A stretch of DNA of 64,000 bases from Orientallactaga sibirica (taxonomy: Eukaryota; Chordata; Mammalia; Rodentia; Dipodidae), in the NCBI GenBank assembly GCA_036365145.1, contig JAEOAD010000040.1, positions 12,898,501 to 12,962,500 on the forward strand. The letters are read 5' to 3'. Of this stretch, positions 19,880 to 30,892 are shown in pieces (the stretch's first letter is position 1; every line of letters begins with the position of its first letter). Below the pieces are notes generated by a model, which was not told the DNA's origin, did no database searches, and saw only the letters and a program-made list of their open reading frames with translations. Position numbers and translations under genes: made by a program.

Positions 19880-20095
19880 TTAAAAAATATATTTTATTTA
19901 TTTATTTATTTATAAAGAGGGAGAGAGAGAGAGAGAGACTGGAGAAGGGGCACTCTAGGGGCTCCAGTCACTTCAAATGAACTCCAGATACATGAGCCAC
20001 TGTGCATCTGGCTTTACAAGAGCACTGGGGAATCAAACCCAGGTCATTAGGGTTTGCAGACAGTACCTTAACCACTGAGTCATCTCTCCAGCCCA
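19880..20095 (-). mobile_element. Dip SINE
   Basis: Tail-to-tail with the 19612 copy, about 40 bases apart. Confidence 0.8.
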
Positions 20096-20116
20096 CCTCG
20101 TCTCCATTTTCACATA

Positions 20117-20158
20117 TGTGTGTGTGTGTGTGTGTGTATATAATTATTATTATTATTT
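20117..20158 (+). repeat. (GT)n and (TTA)n run
   Basis: Eleven GT units, then a TTA run at the tail of a B1. Confidence 0.9.
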
Positions 20159-20165
20159 TGTTTGT

Positions 20166-20310
20166 GTGTTTGTTTTTCAAGGTAGGTGCTCTAGTTCAGG
20201 CTGACCTGAAACTCACTGTGTTGTCTCAGGGTAGCCTTGAACTCACAGTGATCCTCCTACCTCTGCCTCCCAAGTGCTGGAATTAAAGGCGTGCACTGCC
20301 ATGCCCAGCC
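20166..20310 (-). mobile_element. B1 SINE
   Basis: Body complete with 'ctctagttcaggctgacctg'. Confidence 0.85.
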
Positions 20311-20464
20311 ATTTTTACATATGTATAATCTGAAGTTCAGTGACTTACCCAACACCATTGCACTACAAATGGAAACAAGAACCCATTTAGATGGGCTCCT
20401 GAGTGTATTTAACCACTAAGCACTGCTCTTGAGTATGTGACTGTTCTGTATTTCTCAACGTGTT

Positions 20465-20570
20465 ATTAGAATCTGGACTCCTTGAGAGTTTTGCTGTGAT
20501 TTCCCATAGTGTTTAGTTCAGTCCTTCAGAACAGAGGCTCAATAAGCCCCGCTGGGTGCTTGAACCGTCT
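20465..20570 (+). mobile_element. L2 3'-end fragment
   Basis: 'actccttgagagttttgctg', then 'agaggctcaataagcccc', follows the L2 3' pattern of 'ctccttgagggcagggact' and 'gtgctcaataaa'. Confidence 0.4.
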
Positions 20571-21255
20571 GTCATTTCCAATAGAACCATCTGACGTTGG
20601 GCAACGTGCTGCAATATCTTTCAGTCCCTCAATCAATGCCGAGAGGCTGAGCTGAACAATTACGAGGTGGAAATCTTTCAAAAGTCATTTCAACCAGAAA
20701 ACATTTATACTCAATCCAAACTTGAGAGATTTACATGAGTTGGATGGCAGGCAAGCAAGCAGGCATGCTACAGCAATCTCCAGGAGAGCCAAGAGGAGCT
20801 GGAGGCAGTAACTCACGCATGGCCTGCTTGGAGGACTGCATGGAGCCATTAAAATTCAAAGTAGCTGAAAACCAACCTTTCCTTCTCTAAGTTCTACAGA
20901 GCCAATTTGCGTATGGTGCACTTTAAGTAGGAATTGCAGCTCAGGCCTTACAAACGTCTTTCTCCCTAAGGAGCCTCTCCATTTTGTTTTGCCCAAACAC
21001 TAGTCCATCATTCATGTCCTATCTTCAGGACTTTTATTTGCAAATAAATAAACATGGAACATTTAAGAGCAACTTTATAAGGTGATGATGAAAAGGAATT
21101 AATTTTTTTTTCCTGTCTGGAAGGTTTACTCATCTCAAGCTGCATGATTTGAAGAGTTTGGGGTTTTTTGCTTTTTTTTTTTCTCCCCAGAAAAACAAGA
21201 GTTTAGTATTGAGGTGCCATACAATAGGCTTCCTTTCCTCTTTAAAGAGGAACTG
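20571..21255. other. Repeat-free AT-rich stretch
   Basis: About 690 bases with no SINE in a region where SINEs fall about every 600 bases. No open frame over 60 codons. Possible non-coding constraint; see findings. Confidence 0.4.
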
Positions 21256-21259
21256 TTTT

Positions 21260-21323
21260 CTTTTTTAAAATATATTTTTAATTTTTATTTATTTATTTGA
21301 GAGCAACAGACAGAGAGAGAAAG

Positions 21324-21361
<38 letters not shown>

Positions 21362-21516
21362 GGCACGCAAGGGCCTCCAGCCACTGGAAACGAACTCCAG
21401 ATGCATGCACCACCTTGTGCATCTGGCTTATGTGGGTCCTGGGAAGTTGAGCCTTGAGCCAGGATCCTGAGGCTTCCCAGGCAAGCGCTTAACCACTAAG
21501 CCATCTCTCCAGCCCA
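21260..21516 (-). mobile_element. Dip SINE
   Basis: GA-rich CT end of about 50 bases. 'gttgagccttgagcc' block shows a small internal duplication. Confidence 0.85.
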
Positions 21517-21692
21517 AGACAACCTGTTGTTTGATGCAGAGAAAACAGAGTGGAGACCAACTGGCAGCACCTGAGGGACAACAGAGAGCTGGCCAGAGGG
21601 TGCTGAGAGGTGAAAGATAAAGGTGAGCTCACAGCTGCTTTCTTGCCACAGACCAAATTATATGATTAAATACATGTAGGAAAGCTTCCAGA

Positions 21693-21900
21693 TAGAGCTG
21701 GGAGTATACTCAGTGGTGGAACACTTGCCTAGTATGTGTGTGACACTGGATCAATCCCCCAGTACCACAAAGGAAAAAAGAAACAATCTAAGGATAAATA
21801 TTGCTACAATTGGAGTATGATATTTAAGAATGTGACAAGGCCAGTCTGAGCAACACAGTGAGTTTGCACTACCTAACAAAATCATTTCCCCAAAACAGAA
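21693..21900 (+). mobile_element. ID plus B1-like half (B4-type)
   Basis: An ID head 'agctgggagtatactcagtg' is followed, after about 50 bases, by a B1 3' half 'ggccagtctgagcaacacag', the layout of B4 composites. Confidence 0.5.
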
Positions 21901-21918
21901 TGTAAGAAAATAAGGCTT

Positions 21919-22079
21919 TTTTTTTTTTTTTTTTTTTGGTTTTTGAGGTAGGGTCTCACTCTGGCTCAGGCTGACCTGGAATTCACTATGTAGTCTCAGG
22001 GTGGCCTCGAACTCTCAGCAGTCCTCCTACTTCTGCCTCGCGAGTGCTGGGATTAAAGGCATGTGCCACCATGCCGGGC
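21919..22079 (-). mobile_element. B1 SINE
   Basis: First of two same-orientation B1s separated only by a short AT spacer. Confidence 0.85.
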
Positions 22080-22096
22080 AAAAATAAGTATTTTTA

Positions 22097-22260
22097 TTTT
22101 ATTTTTTTATTTTTGGTTTTTCGAGGTAGGATCTCACTCTAGTTCAGGCTGACTTGGAGTTCACTCTGTATTCTCAGGATGGCCTCAAACTCACGGCGAT
22201 CCTCCTGCCTCTGCCTCCCAGGTACTGGGATTAAAGGCGTGCGCCACCACGCCCGGCATG
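22097..22260 (-). mobile_element. B1 SINE with clear target duplication
   Basis: Bracketed by AAAATAAGTATTTTT (22081-22095 and 22262-22276). The same AAAATAAG also precedes the first B1. Confidence 0.85.
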
Positions 22261-22281
22261 AAAATAAGTATTTTTAAAACT

Positions 22282-22475
22282 CAAGGCTAAAGAAATGGCT
22301 CAGCGGTTAAGACACTTGCCTGCAAAGCCTAAGGACCTGGATTCCATTCCCCAGTTCTCACATAACACCAGATGCATAAGGGGGCGCATGCATCTGGAGT
22401 TGGTTTGCAGTGGCTGGAGGCCCTGGTGTGCCCATTCTCTCTCTCTCTCCTTCTTGCTCTGTCATATGTAAATAA
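22282..22475 (+). mobile_element. Dip SINE
   Basis: Head 'ggctaaagaaatggctcagc'; very short tail. Confidence 0.85.
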
Positions 22476-22487
22476 AACATGTCCCAG

Positions 22488-22820
22488 AGTATTAGCTACT
22501 TTTCTTGTTGCAATGACAAAATGCCTGACAGTAGCAACTTGAGGCAGGAAGGGTTTATTCTGGCTCACAGTTCAGAGAGCTTCAACCCATCCCAGCCTGG
22601 AGGCCCTGGAGGCAGAAGCCCAGGGCAGCTGGTCACATTACATCTGTCCACAGTTAGGAAACAGAAAGAGGAAGAAACTGCCGCTCAGCTGCTTCCTTTT
22701 CTCCTTCTTATCCAGTTGTCACCCACATTCAGGTTGGGTGCTCTTGCCTCAGTTAAGGCTCTCTGGAAACATTCTCATAGACAAGCTCCCTTAAGTGGAC
22801 AATGAGGATTAACTGTCACA
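22488..22820 (-). mobile_element. URR1-like medium repeat, reverse orientation
   Basis: Contains 'gttgcaatgacaaaatgcct' and 'gaagggtttattctggctca', diagnostic of the family in this orientation. Ends near 'ggattaactgtcaca'. Confidence 0.5.
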
Positions 22821-22924
22821 CTCAGAAGATGAAAAGAAAAAGTGACAATGGTGAAAGAAGTTAAGGTTTATAATTATGAAACAAAGACAAGAATATAAAG
22901 GGGAAGACTGGTAGAGATAATTTA

Positions 22925-23307
22925 TGTTGGGGTGCCCCCTAGGGCCAGCCCAGGAGGGACGGCAGGGTCTCTGCCGAGTTGGGGATGAGAAGCGCAGAGT
23001 CACGACACAGACTCCAGGAGTTGGGTGAAAGCAGGCAGAGAGCGAGCTGCAGCAAACTCATTTATTCAAAAAAGTGTAGGGGGTTTTAAGGGGCTTGGCT
23101 GGCCAATCATTGTATAGGGTGGTCCCCTTTTTGTGACCAATGACAGCCTGTCTCTGGACAGATCATCTCTTAGCAGGTTTCTCGAGAGCATGGGATTGTA
23201 ACTGTTGTCACGCCAGGCCTGCACAGAACGCCAGGTTCACAGAAGCCACTTCCTGGTTTCTTCTGACATGCGGTCTGGCAAGGGCCAGACCTGCATTGTG
23301 CCATACA
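22925..23307 (-). mobile_element. Solo LTR of an endogenous retrovirus
   Basis: Read on the minus strand, this roughly 383-bp block starts TG and ends CA (CCCCAACA), has two inverted CCAAT boxes (plus-strand CCAAT at 23103 and near 23138), a weak TTAAAA box and an AATAAA signal (23066-23061) followed by a GC-rich U5-like part. No gag, pol or env remnant flanks it, so it is a solo LTR left by LTR-LTR recombination. A clean target duplication is not obvious (aattta left, attaaa right). Class is uncertain; size and layout suit ERV1 or ERVK. Confidence 0.7.
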
Positions 23308-23829
23308 ATTAAATAAAACTTTGAAATTCTTGATGGGGAAGTCATAGGCCCTAGAGAAGAAGGACTAATGTTTTGGGGCTAAATGGATATATTTTGCTCA
23401 TGAAATTACCCTCTAAAATTTTACGTTTATGCTCATAGACTAGTGCTCTTCTCACTTTTGGTCAGAGAGGATTTTATTTATTTATTTTTATTTTTTTTAG
23501 CAGGTGGCGAAGACTTCTGGGGAAACTCAAAACTCATCCAAGTGCTGAGAAGTGGCAGTTGAGTGCTCAGGACCCAGTGAGCCATCTCCAGCACAGCCTC
23601 CACGGCCCAGGGAACACTGAGGAAGAGTAGGTGGCATAAAGAATTGAAGAGCCAAAGGATGGGGAGGAGTGTTTTGGAATGCTGTCTTTTGTGTAGGGTG
23701 TAGGAGGATCACATTGGTGTCGAACTTTTACCTATGTAGAAAAATAGAATAGGTAACAAAAAGTTAATAATGGTCATTTCTGGGGGTAGAAAATTAGTTG
23801 GTATTTTTTTCTTCTTTAAAATTCTGATT
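23308..23829. other. Unique stretch
   Basis: No repeat recognised downstream of the solo LTR. Confidence 0.35.
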
Positions 23830-24040
23830 TTTAATTTCGTTATCTTTTTATAGAGACAGAGAGGATGAGAAAGAGAGAGAGGGAGAGAATGGGTGCACCA
23901 GGGCCTCTAGCCATTGCAGATGAACTCCAGACGCATGCACCACCATGTGCATCTGGCTTACGTGGGACCTGGAGAATTTGAACCTGGGTCCTTAGGCTTC
24001 GCAGGCAAGCACCTTAACCACTAAGCCATCTCTCCAGCCC
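23830..24040 (-). mobile_element. Dip SINE
   Basis: Flanks share 'taaaattctgatttttaa' (23817 and 24042), a target duplication of about 17 bases. Confidence 0.85.
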
Positions 24041-24059
24041 TAAAATTCTGATTTTTAAA

Positions 24060-24595
24060 TGAACACTTTTCATATTCAGAGAAAAGTAATGAATGAAACT
24101 CAAAACAATAAACACTATTTTCACAGGTTATCTTTAAGGAACTTTTATTCAGGGTCTAGCGTATTTCCTGAAGGTTTCAGTGACGGGTAAGTCACTGGTC
24201 GATGACAGGGCTCTACAGGAAAATCTCTGGAGTAAATTCTACCATGCTCAGCGCTGCGTGTCAAGCCCTCGCTTTAAGCCCTTCGTAGCTTTCGTGTCCA
24301 ACTGCTCCTAAGCAGACTTTCTGTCAAGCCAGTCTGGGTTTCTTTAAAGGGCAACACAAAAATATCTGTTTGCTATTTGTCTCTGGTATGTAGGTTTCAA
24401 GCAACTTGAGCTTTGTTTTAGGTTTTGCCCTGTGTGAAACGCCTCTTGGCGTCAGTAACCAGGAGAAAACTGAAGAGAAGCTAACCCTCAGTCATTCTGT
24501 GGTTCCCATCTCCAGCGTGCCCTCCCCCCTGGATCGGCTCACAGTCACACTGCACTGTTCGCTTGTTCTTAAGTGGTGGCACGCTCTTTCACGCC

Positions 24596-24597
<2 letters not shown>
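24060..24597. other. Repeat-free stretch
   Basis: CpG-retaining 'cagcgctgcgtgtcaag' and 'cccttcgtagctttcgtgtc' near 24250-24300. Possible regulatory sequence; nothing proven. Confidence 0.35.

Positions 24598-24642
<45 letters not shown>
24598..24642 (+). repeat. (GT)n microsatellite
   Basis: About 22 units. The 115-codon frame through it is not considered coding. Confidence 0.95.
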
Positions 24643-24643
<1 letters not shown>

Positions 24644-24844
24644 CTTTTGCTTTTAGGATGAACTCAGCAGAGAAGGGACAGGGTGGAGAAAGCAAAGGGT
24701 CGGGACTCACCCTGTTAAGTTTCAATGGGCTTGCTTTCTGGATCAACAGATGAAGAAAGTTCAGGACGTTGCTGAAAGTGTGGCTGTTAGACCATTTAGG
24801 AAAGTAACATCAAACAGTAGAAAAATAGAAGAGGAGTTGTTGTT

Positions 24845-24978
24845 GTGCCACTGCAAACAAGCTCCAGACGCATGCGCTGCCTTTTGCATCTGGTTTACAT
24901 GGGTCCTGGGGAATTGAACCTGTGTCCTTCAGCTCTGTAGGCAAGCACCTTAACCACTAAGCTATCTCTCCAGCCCTA
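24845..24978 (-). mobile_element. Dip SINE, 3'-truncated
   Basis: Body and head only; no CT end. Confidence 0.75.
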
Positions 24979-24979
24979 A

Positions 24980-25859
24980 ACACACAGCTGTAGAAAACAG
25001 GTATGTGTGCCCAAGTATTTCTGTGCTAGAGGAACATTTGTCATTCTATTAGGAATGAGAAATATAGAGATTCAACGGCACGGGGACGTTTCATCAATCA
25101 CACTTAACTGAGGAAAGATGTCTCGTTTGCTGATATGTGCACATGAGTCAGAGATGAGGCTATTGAAATAGCAGAACAAACACAGACGACAAAAGCCTGG
25201 CACAATGGGCACAGAAAAGAGGGGGCTAATGGCTAGGGAGCATTTACAGCCGTGGTACTTTCCCAAAAGCCAGTCAGAGCCACTTATTCCAGCTCTATGG
25301 AGACACAGAGTCAAGGCCAAGGAGCACGAATGGAAATCAGAGGTGCAGCGAGGAGCTGAGAGATTTCCGGCATCTCCGAGTCTCAGGGACCATGGACTGT
25401 GCAGATCCTCTGAGACACAGGCATGGCACAAAGAGAACCGAGGCATGAAATGCTACGTGGGGCTGAACGTGAGTTTCCAAAAGAAAAGGGAAGAGAATGG
25501 ATTTTCTTCCATACATTCACAGGGACTCTGTCTTTTGGTAACTATACTCATAAATGCAGAGCAAAAGTAAAGAAGTTTACAAAAACTCAGAAAAAAAATG
25601 TCAGAACATATAAAATTTGTATTGCATATTATATAGATATATGTATGTAAGTGATATATAGAAAAACCCCAAACACCAAATTCTAGTTATGTTGGGATTT
25701 TAGTTTCAAAATCGTCATGCAGGTAGGCACGTACGGGAGAAGGATAGAAGAAAAATTAAAGTTTAAATATGTAGAAGGTGGTTGTAGACTTTGTTCTTTT
25801 GTATTTGTATAAATGGAGTTATATCCACGCACAAAAGAGAAACATAAAAACATGTTTAC
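24980..25859. other. Repeat-free stretch with a 121-codon frame
   Basis: Plus frame 25205-25570 (MGTEKRGLMAREHL start) is basic and Ser/Glu/Lys-rich, with a GTGAGT donor-like site at 25469. No family resemblance; a minus frame of 124 codons overlaps. Function not claimed. Confidence 0.3.
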
Positions 25860-26031
25860 TCGTGGTGGTGCATGCCTTTCATCCCAGCACTCGGGGGCAG
25901 AGGTAGGAGGATCGCTGTGAGTTTAGAGGCCAACCTGAGACTACATAGTGAATTCCGGGTCAGCCTGGACTAGAGTGAAACCCTACCTTGAAAAGCCTAA
26001 AACAAAAACAAAAACAAAAAAAAAAAAACAA
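25860..26031 (+). mobile_element. B1 SINE
   Basis: 5' end truncated ('actcgtggtggtgcatgcct'); (CAAAAA)n tail. Confidence 0.85.
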
Positions 26032-26408
26032 GATGTTTTCTCTTATGTAAGAATTTTCACATTCCTCTGATTCCAGGCACATGAATCCATTTCTATCATG
26101 ACATGTGTCAGTCGTCTGAGACTATCAAAGCCTTTCTCTTCCTCTCAGCTGATTCACATTGCAAACATTCCTTCTCAGGTGGGCTGGGTTCAGGAGCCAT
26201 GACAGAAAATGGAAATCTAGTGAGCAGGCATGACTTTGGCATTTTTTTTTTTTTTTTTTTTTCTGATTGTCTAGCCAAAAACAAAAAAAAAAAAGCACTT
26301 TAAACCCCAGGTCCAGGGTTGGAAGAGGACCCCTTCTCTTCTCCACCTCATTGCCTCTGGAGATGAAGCAAACAGAATGGCCAAGAAGACAGGATAAAGT
26401 GAGTAAGA

Positions 26409-26562
26409 GGGCTGGTCCCAGGTTCGATTCCCCAGGACCCACGTAAGCCAGAGGTACATGGTGGCACATGTGTCCACAGTTCATTTGCAGTGACTAGAAG
26501 CCCTGGCAAAACCCATCTCTTTCACACACACATAAATAGATAAACAAACAAACAAACAAATA
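26409..26562 (+). mobile_element. Dip SINE, 5'-truncated
   Basis: 'gagggctggtcccaggttcg' joins the head directly to the B box; CT run almost absent. Confidence 0.75.
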
Positions 26563-26703
26563 AATTTTTTTTTTTTTGAGGCAGGGTCTCATTCTAGTCA
26601 GGTTGACCTGGAATTCACTCTGTATTCTCAAGGTGGCCTTGAATTCACAGTGATCTTCCTGCCTCTGTGCTGGGATTAAAGGCGTGTGACACCATGCCTG
26701 GCT
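26563..26703 (-). mobile_element. B1 SINE
   Basis: Tail fused to the preceding Dip tail; 'cctctgtgctggg' shows a small deletion. Confidence 0.8.
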
Positions 26704-26747
26704 AATAAATAATTTTTTTAAGTAAGAAAGAATATTTTCAGATGCAG

Positions 26748-26868
26748 CCAGGCATGGTGGCACATGCCTTTAATCTCAGTACTTCGGAGACAGAGGTGAG
26801 TTCGAGGCCACCCTGAGACTACGTAGAGAATTCCAGGTTAGCCTGGGCTAGAATGAGATCCTACCAAA
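26748..26868 (+). mobile_element. B1 SINE, shortened
   Basis: Missing about 15 bases after 'ggagacagag'; head-to-head with the previous B1. Confidence 0.75.
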
Positions 26869-27830
26869 ATTTCAAATATAAAAACAAAGGTAGGTTAAAA
26901 TGGAAACACTGGATAAAGATATATCATAATAATTCTAGACAAAAGAAATCTGGAATGGCTACATCAGTATCAAACAGAACAGAATTTAGAGTAATAAATA
27001 GTACCAGGGATAAAAAGAGTTATCACATAATGACAAATAATTATGTACCTCATAACAGAGCTTCTAAACAAATGAAACAAAAATTGATAAAACTGAAGAA
27101 GAAATAAATTGATAACTGCAGATTTTGTTACTGTTTTTTCATAATTAATAGAAAAAGGCAGACAGGAAATCTGTAACAATATAAAAGACTTGTACAATTT
27201 AATCAATTAGCAGTTTCTCTTGTTCTTTTTAAAATAAATTTTTATTTATTTGCAAGGATAGAGAAAGAGAGAGAGAAGGAAAGAATGGGTATGCCAAGGC
27301 CTCCTGTCACTGTAAACAAAGTCCAGATGCATGTGCCACTTTGTACATCTGGCTTTATGTGGGCACTGGGAAATTGAGCCTGGGCTGTCAGGTTTTACAA
27401 GCAGGTGTCTTTAAGCTTTGAGCCATCTCTCCAGCCCACAATTGGCTAGTTTTAGTTTTGTAAGATACTCAACAGAATGTCAGAAAAATACAATGCAGTC
27501 ATTTCAAGTGGCCAGAAAAACAAGGCAAAATAAGTTTAAAAGGTCTTAAATCCAATATTCTCTGACCATAGTGAAAGTAATTAGATGTAAGTAGACAAAA
27601 GATTTGGAAAATCTCCAAATACATGGAAATAAAAATATATAATTCTATAAAACAAAAAGGTCAGCAGAAACATTGGAAAACTTTGAACAGAAAATGGAAA
27701 ACACGCTACTTTAAATCAGAGTTGTGCTTATAGAGTTATATGTTTATGCTACAAGTATAAAGCTTCACCTTTAGGAAACAAAAAGAATAAAGTAAAAGAA
27801 ACTAAAGCAACATGGCAAAAAAAGAAAATA
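26853..27830 (+). mobile_element. Decayed L1 ORF2 fragment with a Dip inside
   Basis: Colinear with L1 ORF2 upstream of the reverse transcriptase core: 'aaagatatatcataataatt', 'ccagggataaaaagagttat', 'aacagagcttctaaacaaat', then after the SINE (27225-27438) 'attctctgaccatagtgaaa' and 'ctttaggaaacaaaaagaat'. Broken by stops and frameshifts; no function expected. Confidence 0.6.
27225..27438 (-). mobile_element. Dip SINE
   Basis: Diverged ('ttaagctttgagccatc'); splits the L1 ORF2 fossil. Confidence 0.8.
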
Positions 27831-27833
27831 CTA

Positions 27834-27930
27834 GGAGCTGGAGAGATGGCTTAGCACTTAAGGAACTTGTCTACAAAGCCTAACCATCGGGGCAAGATTC
27901 TCCAGTATCCTTGTAAAGCCAGATGCCAAA
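27834..27930 (+). mobile_element. Dip SINE, 3'-truncated
   Basis: Only head and first half of the body, ending at 'ccagatgccaaaacaac'. Confidence 0.65.
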
Positions 27931-28636
27931 ACAACACTTCTTAAAGCATAAAGTCTTTCTTGATGACTGTGCACCCATCCATACAATACTGTTCAAGACG
28001 GGATGTTTGTTGTTCTTTACTAAAAATGTGAGTGGGGTGAAGAGGAAAGGAACAAGAGAGCAGAGACCTGACCAACATTAACTGTAGGTGTGTGTGGGGG
28101 GGGAGCACTGGCAATGGGCATTTGACATTTCCTTCTTCCTTGTCATGCCACCTGAGCTGGCCCTTACCTAGAACTTCTTTGGGGCTCACAAAGTCAATCT
28201 ATCTTTCTTTGTCAAATAAATGCATAGTTCCAAGAAACTACGTGAGTTGCCACAAGGCTTTTAGAAAAAAAAAAAAAGAAAGAAAAAAGACACCAACGTG
28301 TAATTAGCTTGTTTCTCGTAATTTACCGTGTACCATTCAGGAATGAAAAGCCAGCGTGGATCTACGCTTCCATCTGAATCAGAGGGCAGGTGGCCCTCCA
28401 TGCCTTCCTGGCAGCCAGCCTTCCTTAGTCACTTGCTGATTTCTACCATCCCTGGATCTAGGTAGAACTGTCAGTTTGCCACTCACACTTATCGTTGCCA
28501 TGACCAGTTTTCTCACCTAGTACAGTTGGGGGTGTCTTCTCTTCTCCCCACGTTTCTCAACTGATCTGTTGTATGGACACTTCTGCCCACGGTCCTCTCT
28601 CAGGAAGTAAGGAGAACGTAGCTTTCTTTTTTTTTT
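27931..28636. other. Unique stretch
   Basis: No repeat recognised; short frames only. Confidence 0.35.
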
Positions 28637-28873
28637 TTAATTTGAGAGAGACACAGAGAGAGAGAGAGACAAAGAGAGAGAGAATGGGTATGCCAGGGCC
28701 TCTCAGCTGCTGTAAACAAACTCCAGACGCACATATCCCCTTGTGTGCATGTGCAACATTGCACGCTTGCATCACTTTTGCGTCTGGCTAAACGTGGGAC
28801 CTGGAGATTTGAACAGGCGTTCTTAGGCATCGCAGTCAGGTGGCTTAACTGCTAAGCCATCTCTCCATCCCCA
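28637..28873 (-). mobile_element. Long-form Dip SINE
   Basis: Extra block 'gtgcaacattgcacgcttgc' present. Confidence 0.85.
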
Positions 28874-28874
28874 A

Positions 28875-29437
28875 ACCTTTCATTTCAACCATTACTCCTA
28901 TGTCCTGCTCCCCACTCAAGACACACAAGTGGTCGACTTGGGGAGAAGCCATTGCTCACGCAAGACCCAGCTTCTGCCTCTTTCATTCAGACAGCACCGC
29001 TGGTCTTCAGGCAGGGAAACAGGCTGCTCTGCAGGCCATGAGCCATTCTGCTTCCCATAGCTAGACTCTTGAACTAGAGGAGGAAGGAGGGAGGGAGAGA
29101 GGGAGGGAGGGAGGGAGGAATGCCATAGGCCTCATTTTTGGCCATGTGTCCAAGCTGCATTCCGCAATCCAGCTTGATCATCAAATACAGGTGATAATTC
29201 ATTTTAATGTCTGTCATCAACTGAAGTGGATACAGGGAATGACCAATTAACACCACCAACATCCAAAACGCCTTCCTTCAACTGACTCTCCAAATATCAT
29301 CCTTCAAGTCCGACTTCTTCTTCATGAACTCACAGTTTCTGAGGCCCCGATTAATCACTTACTAGTCTTTGCCTCAAAGTACTCTTTGTAATCATTCTAT
29401 CATAGTTCCTTCATCTGGTATTCTAGTAAATTGCACA
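28875..29437. other. Unique stretch with (GGGA)n
   Basis: A GGGA/GGAA run lies at 29079-29119; the rest is unrecognised. A 62-codon minus frame is unsupported. Confidence 0.4.
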
Positions 29438-29438
29438 T

Positions 29439-29483
<45 letters not shown>
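29438..29483 (+). repeat. (GT)n microsatellite
   Basis: Interrupted once near its 5' end, directly before a Dip tail. Confidence 0.9.
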
Positions 29484-29484
<1 letters not shown>

Positions 29485-29680
29485 TTTATTTATTTGAGAG
29501 AGAGAAAGAGGCAAAGAGAGAGAGGAGAGAGAGAGAATGGGCATGCCAGGGCCTCCAGTCACTGCAAATGAACTCCAGATACATGCGCCACCTTGTGCAT
29601 CTGGCTTAGGTTAGTCCTGGGGAATCGAACCTGGGTCCTTTGACTTTTCCTTAACCACTAAGGCATCTCCTCAGCACTGC
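29484..29680 (-). mobile_element. Dip SINE
   Basis: Head-proximal deletion ('gacttttccttaaccactaa'). Confidence 0.8.
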
Positions 29681-29694
29681 AGCATTAAAAAAAA

Positions 29695-29912
29695 ATGTAA
29701 TTTTTTATAAGAGAGAGAAAAAAATTGGTGTGCCAGGGCCTCTAGCCACTGCAATTGAACTCCAGACGTGTGTGCCACCTTGTGCACATGTGTGATCATG
29801 TATGCTTGCATTCCCTTGTGCATCTGGCTTACGTGGGACTTGAAGAGGTGAACATGGGTCCTTAGGCTTTGCAGGCAAGTGCCTTAACTACTAAGCCATC
29901 TCACCAGCCCAG
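29695..29912 (-). mobile_element. Long-form Dip SINE
   Basis: Extra block 'gtgtgatcatgtatgcttgc'; same orientation as the copy before it. Confidence 0.8.
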
Positions 29913-29924
29913 ATCCAGCATTTT

Positions 29925-30008
29925 TACACAGTTGCTGGAAGCTGAACTCAGGCCCTTACCGCTTGCAGCAAGCATTTTGCCCACCGAGCCACCTCCCTAG
30001 TCCCATGG
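29925..30008 (-). mobile_element. B3-like fragment
   Basis: 'aagctgaactcaggcccttac' type body then 'cccaccgagccacctcccta'. Confidence 0.45.
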
Positions 30009-30230
30009 TCACTCCTTATTACCTGCTGAAGGTCTTCTACTGGTGGGGGCTGGACACAGGATAAATGCTCAGCAATTATCCAATTGGATTACAGCTTTTC
30101 TTTTGCATTATATTCAAATTCATCAAGTATTTCTTGAGCAATAATTGATGGGGAAGAGAAATCAAAGATCAAAATGCTTCCTTATTTCAGTTCAGGATCA
30201 AAATAACAAAAATCAAAATATTAACAACAA

Positions 30231-30435
30231 GGTCTGGAGAGATGGCTTAATGATTAAGGAGCTTGCCTGCAAAACCTAAGGACCCAGGTTCAATTCCCTA
30301 GTACCCACATAAGCCAGATGCACAAGGTAGTGCATGTGTCTAGAGTTCATTTGCAATCACTCACCCATTCTCTCTCTCTCTCCACCTACCTCTTTTGCTA
30401 TATCTCCCTGTTTTTTCACTAAAATAAGTAAATAA
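30231..30435 (+). mobile_element. Dip SINE
   Basis: A-to-G-poor CT end ('ctctccacctacctctttt'). Confidence 0.85.
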
Positions 30436-30617
30436 ATCAACCACAGCAAATCTGTTATTCCTTTGAAGGTAATGTCAAAGCAGTAAAAGCTGCAACTTTA
30501 CCCGCGCTATACATTGTCCTGTGGGGTTTTATTGCCTAGAGTTGAGTAAACCATTTATTGTATTCTATACAAAGGGAAAATATAATTTGCATCTTCACTA
30601 ATTGTTCTTGACTCTAA

Positions 30618-30814
30618 TATTTATTTATTGATTTGAGACAGAAGGAGGCAGATAGACAGAGAATGGGCACACCAGGGCCTCCAGCTACTATAGATGAACC
30701 CCAGGTGCATGTACCACCCTGTGCATCTGGCTTACATGGGTCCTGGGGAATCAAACCTGGGTCCTTAGGCTTTGCAGGCAAGCGCCTTAACTGCTAAGCC
30801 ACCTCTCCAGCCCT
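30618..30814 (-). mobile_element. Dip SINE
   Basis: Flanks share 'taattgttcttg' (30600 and 30815), a target duplication. Confidence 0.85.
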
Positions 30815-30825
30815 AATTGTTCTTG

Positions 30826-30831
30826 TATATG

Positions 30832-30880
<49 letters not shown>
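30826..30880 (+). repeat. (AT)n(GT)n microsatellite
   Basis: Short TA part then about 20 GT units. Confidence 0.9.
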
Positions 30881-30885
<5 letters not shown>

Positions 30886-30892
30886 TCTGATA

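Noticed and set aside
24406..24753. Plus frame of 115 codons
   Set aside because: It depends on reading through 45 bases of (GT)n as Cys/Val repeats and lacks conserved motifs.
30008..30230. Possible promoter in AT-rich sequence
   Set aside because: No TATA, CpG island or initiator arrangement; AT-rich intergenic DNA explains it.
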